From Bacillota bacterium (lineage in GTDB: Bacteria; Bacillota; UBA4882; UBA10575), in NCBI GenBank assembly GCA_012735135.1, contig JAAYHY010000075.1, positions 1-37,041 of the forward strand: a stretch of DNA of 37,041 nt, in the 5' to 3' direction. The notes under the pieces were generated by a model. It saw only the letters and a list, made by a program, of their open reading frames with translations. It had not been told where the DNA came from and searched no databases. Both the position numbers and the translations under genes were made by a program. Shown here piece by piece: positions 16,004 through 23,689 of this stretch (the first letter of the stretch is position 1; each line of letters begins with the position of its first letter).

Positions 16004-16569
16004 TTACCTGCCTTTATCTTTTACTACCCGGATTTTTTATGCCCCTACCCGAGATGGGTGTCGGTGAAAAAGTCCTTCCAATGGAGAATCTCACCCCGGC
16101 TCAGGATTTTACCTATCTACAGTTGCTCTTTTATCTGTTTTGCTTTGTTGTCGTGCTCTTTTTAGCTTTTCGGGTAAGCCGTTGGCTTGGGGGAAAGGTT
16201 GGCGGCCGTTCCGGCCATCATCTGCGCTTGGTCGAAACCCTCTATTTAGGGCCCAATCGCAGCCTTCATCTGATCCTTGTCGGTCAGCAGTTGTTCTTAG
16301 TTGCATCGGCCGAGCGCAGTATAACCTTACTTGAAGAGATTAAAGATGTGGATCTCATTATGAAGCTGCAGGAGCAATTTGCCTTACCACCGACCGGACC
16401 TGGAAGCACCGGAGCGAAAAATTTCGCTGAGCATTTGAAAAGATTATTGGAAGGCGGGGCAACCCAAAAAGAAGCAACGGCCAGTCCGGAAAAGCTTAAT
16501 TCCGCACAGAGAATAGAGGAGAGGTTAATGAAATTTCGTACCCATCGAGGGCAAAAGACGGATGAATAA
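16000..16569 (+). CDS. fliO: Flagellar export-gate assembly protein FliO (FliZ)
   Basis: FliO helps assemble the FliP ring of the export gate. The 189-residue product has a hydrophobic N-terminus that may be a signal, and a clear membrane segment (LLFYLFCFVVVLFLAFRV). The conserved FliO core is RLVETLYLGPNRSLHLILVG with QQLFLVASAERSITLLEEI. The C-terminal tail is variable and charged. It starts in an ATGA overlap with cheY and overlaps fliP by 8 nt. Confidence 0.9.
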   Translation: MITCLYLLLPGFFMPLPEMGVGEKVLPMENLTPAQDFTYLQLLFYLFCFVVVLFLAFRVSRWLGGKVGGRSGHHLRLVETLYLGPNRSLHLILVGQQLFLVASAERSITLLEEIKDVDLIMKLQEQFALPPTGPGSTGAKNFAEHLKRLLEGGATQKEATASPEKLNSAQRIEERLMKFRTHRGQKTDE

Positions 16570-17320
16570 ACAGCGTATCCTGATTGGAATAGTGTTAGGG
16601 TTGATGGTGACCCTATGTTACGCAGAGGTCAGTTTAGGACAGCCGGTCCTTCCCCAAATTGAAATTGGCTGGAACAATACAAGTGATCCGGAACAGGTCG
16701 CGGCCAGTCTCCGGATTTTAGCTTTAATTACTATTCTTTCATTGGCGCCGGCAATCCTCATCATGACGACGGCATTTACCCGGATTGTGGTGGTGCTTTC
16801 CTTTACCCGGAGTGCCATTGGCCTACAGCAATCCCCACCAAATCAGGTGATTATCGGGCTCGCCCTTTTTCTGACTTTTTACATCATGGCGCCGACCTGG
16901 AACGAGGTGCGACAAAATGCTTTGACCCCCTTTTTGGCGGGGGAAATCACCATGGAGGAAGCTTTAACGGCCGCTGAACAACCGGTGAAGCGATTTATGG
17001 GGAAATATGCCCGGAATGAAGATCTGCGTTTGTTTATGAGAATCGGGGAGATGACAACCAGACCGGCCAACTATGAAGAGATCCCTTTACATATTATTGC
17101 GCCGGCTTTCATCATCAGCGAATTAAAAACCGCTTTCATGATGGGCTTTATCTTATACATCCCCTTTCTGGTGGTTGATATGATCGTTGCGAGCACATTG
17201 ATGTCCATGGGGATGCTCATGCTCCCACCAATCATGATTTCCATGCCCTTCAAAATTTTACTCTTCGTTCTGGTGGACGGATGGAATTTAGTGGTGAAAA
17301 GCATTTTAACCGGTTATTGA
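16562..17320 (+). CDS. fliP: Flagellar export gate protein FliP
   Basis: FliP is a core subunit of the export channel (FliPQR). The 252-residue product has a cleavable-type signal (residues 1-26) and conserved family blocks: ILIMTTAFTRIVVVLSFTRS, SPPNQVIIGLALFLT and PAFIISELKTAFMMGF. A final membrane segment is VDMIVASTLMSMGMLMLPP. Length is typical. It overlaps fliO and lies 20 nt before fliQ. Confidence 0.97.
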   Translation: MNKQRILIGIVLGLMVTLCYAEVSLGQPVLPQIEIGWNNTSDPEQVAASLRILALITILSLAPAILIMTTAFTRIVVVLSFTRSAIGLQQSPPNQVIIGLALFLTFYIMAPTWNEVRQNALTPFLAGEITMEEALTAAEQPVKRFMGKYARNEDLRLFMRIGEMTTRPANYEEIPLHIIAPAFIISELKTAFMMGFILYIPFLVVDMIVASTLMSMGMLMLPPIMISMPFKILLFVLVDGWNLVVKSILTGY

Positions 17321-17340
17321 GCAGGTGGTGGTGATGAGCG

Positions 17341-17613
17341 GTGAATGATGTGACAGTGGTGGCGATAATTCGACAAGGGGTTACAACTGTGCTTACCGTA
17401 GCCGGACCGATGCTGGGGGTAGGGATGATCATCGGGTTGCTGGTCAGTATCTTTCAGGCCACAACCCAGATTCAGGAACAAACCTTGACATTTATCCCGA
17501 AATTATTGGCTGTTTTTTTTACTTTGGTCCTCTGCGGCCCGTGGATGCTAAGAGTCTTGGTGGATTTTACTACCGAACTCTTTTCTTATCTTAGCCAATT
17601 AAGCGGATGGTGA
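17341..17613 (+). CDS. fliQ: Flagellar export gate protein FliQ
   Basis: FliQ is a two-span subunit of the export gate. The 90-residue protein shows two membrane segments (about residues 17-40 and 52-75) and the family blocks GMIIGLLVSIFQATTQIQEQ and TFIPKLLAVFF. The start is GTG 17341 after a run of GGTGGTGGTGATG that can act as a ribosome site. It lies between fliP and fliR, the invariant order. Confidence 0.96.
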   Translation: MNDVTVVAIIRQGVTTVLTVAGPMLGVGMIIGLLVSIFQATTQIQEQTLTFIPKLLAVFFTLVLCGPWMLRVLVDFTTELFSYLSQLSGW

Positions 17614-17620
17614 AGGCTGA

Positions 17621-18406
17621 GTGGATTTGGCAACTTGGACGGAGATGAAACTAACCCTGTTTATGTTGGTCTTCTTCCGGAATATCGGACTTTTAATTAC
17701 AGCTCCGCTTTTCCAAAGCCGGAACTTGCCGCCGATGGTCCGGGTCAGTATTGCGCTCTTCTTATCTTTTCTTTTCACCCCTTTACTTGAACCTTTACCG
17801 GTGCGGTCAGTCTCTTTTGGCCTCTTTGCCTTTAGCTTGCTTCAGGAGTTGGCTTTGGGTTTACTTATGGGGTATATCCTTTTCTTAACCTTTGCCGGAT
17901 TACAACTGGCCGGTCAGTTAGTGGATTTACCCATGGGTTTTTCCATGGTCAATGTTCTGGATCCCCAGACAGGGGGACAAATGCCGATCATCGGTCAACT
18001 TTATTTTATCATTGCGCTTTGGATCTTTATCTTAGTTAAAGGGGATCACATTCTGCTCACGGTGTTAGCCCAAAGTTTCCGGTTGTTGCCGGTGGGAGGG
18101 GAAATTCTCTTCGCCAAGGGTTTGCCTTATATGATCAAGGCCTTCGGTAACCTATTTTTACTTGCGGTCCAAGTAGCCCTTCCGATTTTTGGGGTTTTGT
18201 TCCTCACCGATATGGGCTTGGGCGTTCTGGCGAAATTGGTGCCCCAGATCAACGTCTTTTTCCTTGGCTTTCCACTTAAAATCTTTTTAGGGCTTTTCTT
18301 GTTGATCCTGTCCTTGCCCGTCTTATTACGGTGGTTGGCCGTAAGTTATTCTGGAAACGGGAGTGTTTGGTCTGAGTTACTGCGTTTTCTTAAAACCCTT
18401 CGGTAA
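17621..18406 (+). CDS. fliR: Flagellar export gate protein FliR
   Basis: FliR is the single-copy subunit that closes the FliPQR channel. The 261-residue protein is almost wholly hydrophobic with about six membrane segments. It carries LFQSRNLPPMVRVSIALFLS and GLQLAGQLVDLPMGFSMVNV, typical FliR blocks. It starts with GTG 7 nt after fliQ. The flhB frame begins inside its end, overlapping by up to 44 nt if GTG 18363 is used. Confidence 0.96.
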   Translation: MDLATWTEMKLTLFMLVFFRNIGLLITAPLFQSRNLPPMVRVSIALFLSFLFTPLLEPLPVRSVSFGLFAFSLLQELALGLLMGYILFLTFAGLQLAGQLVDLPMGFSMVNVLDPQTGGQMPIIGQLYFIIALWIFILVKGDHILLTVLAQSFRLLPVGGEILFAKGLPYMIKAFGNLFLLAVQVALPIFGVLFLTDMGLGVLAKLVPQINVFFLGFPLKIFLGLFLLILSLPVLLRWLAVSYSGNGSVWSELLRFLKTLR

Positions 18407-19517
18407 CGAAGATGGACCGGGCGCTAATCTTCCTTTCCGCTGGGACTTGCAGTTTTTTGCCGATGAGGAGAAAACGGAAGAAGCAACTCCGCGTAAGCTG
18501 CAACAGGCAAGAAGAAGAGGACAGGTGCCCCGGAGCGCCGAACTGAGCACCGTAGTGACCCTCCTTGCCGGTTTTCTGGTGTTAAAGGCAGGCGGTTCCT
18601 ATTTATTACGTGAATTATATTCCTATTTTCGATATAGCCTCGCCAGTGACCGTTTAAATACCTATCTGGATGAAATTAGTTTAGCCAATCTCTTTAATCA
18701 TACCGTCCTTACGGTGGCGACAATTTTTCTCCCGGTCGGCTTGGCCATCTTGGTGGCGGGGGTAATGGTTAATTACCTGCAAACCGGAGGGGTCTTCAGC
18801 CTCGAGCCGCTCAAGGTGAAGCTGGACCGGATCAACCCGCTGGCGGGCTTAAAAAGGATGTTTTCACCCCAAAAGTGGGTTGATTTGCTGAAAGCCCTCT
18901 TTAAAATTGGCGGCGTGCTCCTTATCATCTGGAACACCTTTAAAGGGCAAGTTTTTCCATTGGCGGAGACGAATGTGCTTTATCCCCCTTTGCCCTTGGC
19001 CGGGATGATTTGGCAATTGATGTTTACCATCGTGTTACGGATTGTTTTATTACTCTTGGCCTTAGCGATTTTTGATTTTTATTACCAACGTTTCCAGTAT
19101 AGAAAAAGCTTAAGAATGACGAAGAAAGAAGTACAGGATGAATTTAAGCAAACCGAAGGGGATCCCAGGATCAAAAGCCGGATCCGGCAAAAGCAGCGGC
19201 AACTGGCCATGCGGCGGATGATGCAGGATGTGCCCAAGGCTGATGTAGTCATCACCAACCCCACCCATTTGGCCATCGCCCTTAAATATGAAGCGGAGAA
19301 GATGGCAGCCCCGAAAGTCTTGGCGAAAGGAGAAGGTTATGTTGCCGCCAAGATTAAGGAGGTCGCCACCGAGCACCGGATCCCCTTGGTCGAGAATAAA
19401 CCCCTGGCCCAAACCCTCTACCGGACCGTAGAGATCGGTGAGTTGATCCCGCCCCACCTTTACCAGGCGGTGGCGGAAGTTCTAGCCTTTGTCTACAAGT
19501 TACGGCAAAAACGTTGA
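18363..19517 (+). CDS. flhB: Flagellar export switch protein FlhB
   Basis: FlhB selects export substrates and switches after autocleavage. The product has an N-terminal WDLQFFADEEKTEEATPRK, four membrane segments, and a cytoplasmic domain with the self-cleavage motif NPTH at about residues 299-302 (DVVITNPTHLAIALKYE). With GTG 18363 it has 384 residues, about 25 more than usual, and overlaps fliR by 44 nt. A TTG at 18447 would give 356 residues but would lose part of the conserved opening. The start is therefore uncertain. Confidence 0.95.
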   Translation: MFGLSYCVFLKPFGNEDGPGANLPFRWDLQFFADEEKTEEATPRKLQQARRRGQVPRSAELSTVVTLLAGFLVLKAGGSYLLRELYSYFRYSLASDRLNTYLDEISLANLFNHTVLTVATIFLPVGLAILVAGVMVNYLQTGGVFSLEPLKVKLDRINPLAGLKRMFSPQKWVDLLKALFKIGGVLLIIWNTFKGQVFPLAETNVLYPPLPLAGMIWQLMFTIVLRIVLLLLALAIFDFYYQRFQYRKSLRMTKKEVQDEFKQTEGDPRIKSRIRQKQRQLAMRRMMQDVPKADVVITNPTHLAIALKYEAEKMAAPKVLAKGEGYVAAKIKEVATEHRIPLVENKPLAQTLYRTVEIGELIPPHLYQAVAEVLAFVYKLRQKR

Positions 19518-19523
19518 AAATTA

Positions 19524-19553
19524 TTGAAAGAATCATATCATAAAATGTATAAT
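19524..19553 (+). promoter_or_regulatory. Sigma-A-like promoter upstream of flhA
   Basis: TTGAAA (19524-19529), an 18-nt spacer and a perfect TATAAT (19548-19553) lie in the 40-nt flhB-flhA gap, which is AT-rich unlike its surroundings. The expected start of transcription (about 19560) falls at the first possible flhA codons. It could drive flhA and the downstream che/sigD genes apart from the main promoter. Confidence 0.5.
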
Positions 19554-19569
19554 TTAAATGGTGAATAGA

Positions 19570-21639
19570 ATGCCAGATCAAGCAGGACAAAGAAGTTTAA
19601 TATCACGAATGGCCTTCAGCGGGGAAATCATCGTTGTTGTGATCTTGGTGCTCATTTTAACGATGTTTTTTATCCCTTTACCCTCTTTTATCCTGGATCT
19701 CTTGTTTACGGTCAACATTGCCCTCTCCTTTTTGGTTTTAATGTTGACGATGAATGTCCGGAAGGCGTTGGAATTTTCCGTTTTTCCTTCCCTCCTATTA
19801 GTAACGACCCTTTTCCGGTTGGCCTTAAATGTCTCTTCGACCCGTTCGATTTTGTTAAATGGTTATGCCGGAAAAGTGATCGCCGCCTTCGGGGGTTTTG
19901 TGGCCGGGAGCAATCCGGTAGTCGGCTTTATTATCTTTATTATCTTAACCCTGATTAATTTTCTGGTGATTACCAAAGGCTCCGAACGGGTGGCTGAAGT
20001 GGCAGCCAGGTTCACCTTGGACGCGATGCCTGGTAAACAGAAGAGTATAGATGCGGACTTGAACGCCGGGATGATCACCGAGGAGCAAGCCCGGGCCCGT
20101 CGCCGCGAGATCGAACGGGAAGCCGATTTTTACGGTTCCATGGACGGCGCCAGTAAGTTTGTGAAAGGCGATGCCATTGCCGGTTTGATTATCACCGTGA
20201 TTAACCTGCTTGGCGGCGGAATTATCGGTATGTGGCAACGGGGCCTGGATCTGATGACTGCCCTGCAGGAATATGCCCTTTTGACGGTGGGAGATGGCCT
20301 GGTTGCTCAGGTGCCGGCGCTCCTGATATCAACCGCAACCGGTATTTTGGTGACCAGGTCGGCTTCGGAGGAGAATCTGGGGGCGGATTTATCCGGTCAG
20401 TTACTGAATTATCCCCGGATCTTGCTGATGACGGCGTTGGTGCTAGGCCTTTTTGGTCTGGTGCCGGGGTTGCCGACCATTCCATTCCTCCTGATCGCCC
20501 TCCTGATGTGGTGGTTGTCTTCGGTCCTCCGCCGGGAAGGGCAAAAACAGCTTGAATCGGTGGTGGAACAAGAAGGCGCGGTTCAGGAACAAACAGCCTA
20601 CAAACCGGAGAATGTCCTTCCTTTGTTGGCGGTTGACCCCATGGAGGTTGAGATCGGTTACAGCCTGATTCCATTGGTTGATAAAAGCCAAGGAGGAGAC
20701 CTTTTTGAACGGGTCAGCTTGATCCGGCGCCAAGTAGCCTTGGAACTGGGGATTATTTTACCGGCGATCCGGATCCGCGATAATATGCAATTATCCCCCA
20801 ACCAGTACGTTATTAAAATTAAAGGGGTTGAAGTCGCCAGCGGTGAACTGATGACCCATTCTTTCCTGGCGATGGATGCCGGCGCTGTCACTGAAAAGGT
20901 GACGGGGATCCCCACCAAAGAACCGGCTTTTGGTCTGCCGGCCTTGTGGATCTCCGCCGACCAACGGGAACAGGCGGAAATGTTCGGCTATACGGTGGTT
21001 GATTGCCCTTCTGTTTTAGCAACCCTCCTCACGGAGATTATCCGCAACTATGCATACGATTTGTTAGGACGGCAGGAAGTCCAAGCTATGCTGGACTTTT
21101 TGAAAAACGATTATCCAGTGGTCGTTGATGAATTAGTCCCGAACCTAATGACGATCGGTGAGGTTCAGAAAGTCTTTGCTCAACTGTTGAAAGAGGGCAT
21201 TCCTTTGCGCAATTTGGTGACCATCCTGGAAACGCTGGCCGATTACGCGCCGATGACTAAAGATCTGAATTTACTCACCGATTACGTCCGGGTGGCTTTA
21301 AAACGGCAAATCTCAAAGATGTTGGCGGGGGAGGATGGAAAGATTCAGGTCTTGACCATTTCGCCCCAGGCGGAAGAGAGAATCCTCCAAGCCCAGGAAA
21401 ACGGAGGAGAACCTTTATCCCCGGCTTGGTTAAACCGGTTCTACGCTTCTCTGAATCAACAGATTCGCCCGATCATTCAGGAAGGACGTACCCCGGTTTT
21501 ATTGGTCGCTCCGGCGATCCGCCGTTATGTCCGGAGCATAACGGAGCGGGTATCGCCGAAGATCTTTGTCGTTTCTTATCAGGAAATAATACCGGAGATG
21601 GAAGTTCACTCCTTAGGAATGGTAGGTGCTGGTGAATGA
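19570..21639 (+). CDS. flhA: Flagellar export gate protein FlhA
   Basis: FlhA forms the nonameric export ring and docks chaperone-substrate complexes. The product (about 689 residues) has an N-terminal membrane half with about eight segments and the FHIPEP block (FSVFPSLLLVTTLFRLALN, VSSTRSIL). A large cytoplasmic domain follows after about residue 320. ATG 19558 is also in frame but has no ribosome site. ATG 19570 has only a weak GGTG ahead of it. This weak initiation is unusual for this operon. The stop overlaps the flhF start. Confidence 0.96.
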   Translation: MPDQAGQRSLISRMAFSGEIIVVVILVLILTMFFIPLPSFILDLLFTVNIALSFLVLMLTMNVRKALEFSVFPSLLLVTTLFRLALNVSSTRSILLNGYAGKVIAAFGGFVAGSNPVVGFIIFIILTLINFLVITKGSERVAEVAARFTLDAMPGKQKSIDADLNAGMITEEQARARRREIEREADFYGSMDGASKFVKGDAIAGLIITVINLLGGGIIGMWQRGLDLMTALQEYALLTVGDGLVAQVPALLISTATGILVTRSASEENLGADLSGQLLNYPRILLMTALVLGLFGLVPGLPTIPFLLIALLMWWLSSVLRREGQKQLESVVEQEGAVQEQTAYKPENVLPLLAVDPMEVEIGYSLIPLVDKSQGGDLFERVSLIRRQVALELGIILPAIRIRDNMQLSPNQYVIKIKGVEVASGELMTHSFLAMDAGAVTEKVTGIPTKEPAFGLPALWISADQREQAEMFGYTVVDCPSVLATLLTEIIRNYAYDLLGRQEVQAMLDFLKNDYPVVVDELVPNLMTIGEVQKVFAQLLKEGIPLRNLVTILETLADYAPMTKDLNLLTDYVRVALKRQISKMLAGEDGKIQVLTISPQAEERILQAQENGGEPLSPAWLNRFYASLNQQIRPIIQEGRTPVLLVAPAIRRYVRSITERVSPKIFVVSYQEIIPEMEVHSLGMVGAGE

Positions 21640-22700
21640 GGGTAAAAAGATTTGTGGCCGATACGGCGCAACAAGCCATTGCCCGTGTCAAAAGGGATTT
21701 GGGTGATGACGCTATTATTTTACATTCGCGCCCCTATAAAGAGGGGGGCTTTTTAGGCTTATTCGCGAAAAAAAGATACGAAGTCCTGGCGGCGGTGGAT
21801 AATAAAGAGACCGTACGGGTGATGGCCCCCGACAAGGGACAAAAGGTCGACGAGAAACAACGGCAATTGTTCCGGAACGAACAGGCGGTTATCCTTCCGG
21901 AACTGGAAAAAGTAAAAAAAGAATTATCAGAGATCCGGATGGCGATCGCCGGGGTGAGCCAGCAAGTACGCACCCCGGCGTCAGCGGAGTCGCCATCGGC
22001 GGAGCCCGCCGCGGAACCACGTCCAGCCGCCACCCCGGTGACACCATCGAAAAAAGAATGGCAGGAGGTATTGATCCAAACCTGTCCGATCCGGTTAAGC
22101 AGCCGCCCGACGGTGGTGGCTTTGGTTGGTCCGACCGGGGTCGGGAAAACCACGACCATTGCGAAATTGGCGGCAAATTTTGCCTTGTTTGAGGGGAAAT
22201 CGGTTGGTTTGATTACCATCGACACCTACCGGATTGCGGCGGTAGAACAATTAAAAACCTATTCCGAAATCATAAACTTGCCGATTGAAGTGGTATACAC
22301 AGCGGCCGATTTTAAACGGGCTTTGCAGAATTTAGCCAATAAACAGCTGATTCTGATTGATACGGCCGGCCGTAGCCAAAAGAACAAACAGCAAATCAGG
22401 GAGTTAAAACATTTCTTTAATGGCCGTCCCCTCAATGAAACACATTTGGTCTTAAGCGCCAATACCAAACTGGAGGATCTGTTAGAAACAGCCGATTCCT
22501 TTAAGGAACTGAATGTAAACCGGTTAATCTTCACAAAACTGGATGAAACCAATAGTCTCAGTAATGTGGTGGAAGTGGCCGAACGGTTGCAGATTCCCTT
22601 ATCTTACGTCACAACCGGTCAGAGTGTGCCTGAGGATATAGAAGTTGCAACCTTTGAAGTAATTAAGAGGTATGCGGGTAAGGAGATCGTAAATGCGTGA
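21636..22700 (+). CDS. flhF: Flagellar placement GTPase FlhF (SRP family)
   Basis: FlhF is an SRP-type GTPase that sets where and how many flagella form. The 354-residue product has a charged N-terminal B-domain and a Pro/Ala-rich linker (about residues 105-140). The NG domain follows with GPTGVGKTTT (G1), TIDTYRIAAVEQL, LIDTAGRSQ (G3) and TKLDETNSL (G4). It starts in an ATGA overlap with flhA and overlaps flhG by 8 nt, matching the functional pair. Confidence 0.96.
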   Translation: MRVKRFVADTAQQAIARVKRDLGDDAIILHSRPYKEGGFLGLFAKKRYEVLAAVDNKETVRVMAPDKGQKVDEKQRQLFRNEQAVILPELEKVKKELSEIRMAIAGVSQQVRTPASAESPSAEPAAEPRPAATPVTPSKKEWQEVLIQTCPIRLSSRPTVVALVGPTGVGKTTTIAKLAANFALFEGKSVGLITIDTYRIAAVEQLKTYSEIINLPIEVVYTAADFKRALQNLANKQLILIDTAGRSQKNKQQIRELKHFFNGRPLNETHLVLSANTKLEDLLETADSFKELNVNRLIFTKLDETNSLSNVVEVAERLQIPLSYVTTGQSVPEDIEVATFEVIKRYAGKEIVNA

Positions 22701-23550
22701 TCAAGCTGAACGTCTAAGAGAACTGGTTAATAGCCAGACTCATAAGGTCCTTTCCCATAAAGCGCGCATCATCGCTGTTACTAGTGGTAAAGGCGGAGTA
22801 GGCAAAACCAATTTATCCGTCAATCTTTCCATTTGCCTGGCTAAACTGGGTAAAAAAGTGACCTTAATCGATACGGATTTGGGTTTGGCGAATATCGACT
22901 TAATGCTGGGGATGATCCCCCAATATCATCTCGGCCACTTTTTCTCAGGTGAGCAGGAATTAGCCGATGTGGTGATGGAAGGCCCGGCCGGGGTTAAGGT
23001 GATCGCCGGCGGTTCCGGTCTGCAGGAACTGGCCGACATTAGCCCTTGGCAGTTGGAAAGCTGTATCAACAGCTTAAATACTTTAGAAGAAGATAATGAT
23101 TTTATCATTCTTGACACCGGCGCCGGAATTTCCAATAAAGTAATCCGGTTTTTACTGGCCGCGGAAGAAATCATTGTGGTCACCGTTCCGGAACCCACTT
23201 CCATTGCCGACGCTTACGGAGTCATCAAGATTATTACCAAAGAGAACCCCAAAGCCAAGATTTATATCGCGGTGAACATGGTGCGTAGTGAAGAAGAAGG
23301 CGGACAAGTGATTGAGCGATTGAGCATGGTGGCGGAGAAGTTTTTACATTTTCCGTTGGAATCCTTGGGGTGTATATTTTACGATAGTAATGTACCGAAA
23401 GCGGTCAAACAGCAACAACCTTTCTATCTTGCTCACCCCAACTCCAAGGCTTCCCAGAGTGTGATGAGAATGGCCCAACGGTTACTCCACTTACCGGAAC
23501 AGCCATCGGAAGGGTTTGCCCAATTTTTCCGGAAATTGTTCTCCAAATAG
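22693..23550 (+). CDS. flhG: Flagellar number regulator FlhG (MinD-like ATPase, YlxH)
   Basis: FlhG is a MinD/ParA-type ATPase that stimulates FlhF GTPase and limits flagellar number. The 285-residue protein begins MRDQAERLREL, the conserved DQAxxLR activator helix for FlhF. It carries the deviant Walker A KGGVGKTN (about residues 33-40) and LIDTDLGLANIDLMLG. The C-terminal end has the hydrophobic-basic pattern of a membrane-targeting helix (FAQFFRKLFSK). It is followed by a 139-nt gap instead of the cheB found in Bacillus. Confidence 0.95.
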   Translation: MRDQAERLRELVNSQTHKVLSHKARIIAVTSGKGGVGKTNLSVNLSICLAKLGKKVTLIDTDLGLANIDLMLGMIPQYHLGHFFSGEQELADVVMEGPAGVKVIAGGSGLQELADISPWQLESCINSLNTLEEDNDFIILDTGAGISNKVIRFLLAAEEIIVVTVPEPTSIADAYGVIKIITKENPKAKIYIAVNMVRSEEEGGQVIERLSMVAEKFLHFPLESLGCIFYDSNVPKAVKQQQPFYLAHPNSKASQSVMRMAQRLLHLPEQPSEGFAQFFRKLFSK

Positions 23551-23689
23551 TCGCCCGCGACCAAGAAATATTAGCCGCCGGAGAAGACCAAGCGGTCCCG
23601 GCTGAAATCTCAATTTCCAAAGATATTTGCTTGAGTACGGATCGAAAAGACGGGAGGTCTTTGCTGAACGATCCCAGGAGGTGAAAGCG
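23551..23689. other. flhG-cheA gap without a recognisable gene
   Basis: This 139-nt gap sits where Bacillus subtilis has cheB. One plus frame stays open for about 44 codons up to a TGA near 23683, but it has no start codon with a ribosome site. Its translation resembles no CheB or PilZ segment that I know. I see no promoter or terminator. The cheA ribosome site CAGGAGGTG lies at its end. Confidence 0.4.

Noticed and set aside
23551-23683. Remnant of cheB or a PilZ gene in the flhG-cheA gap
   Set aside because: One frame is open for about 44 codons, but it has no start and no residue pattern of either family. I leave it as a gap.
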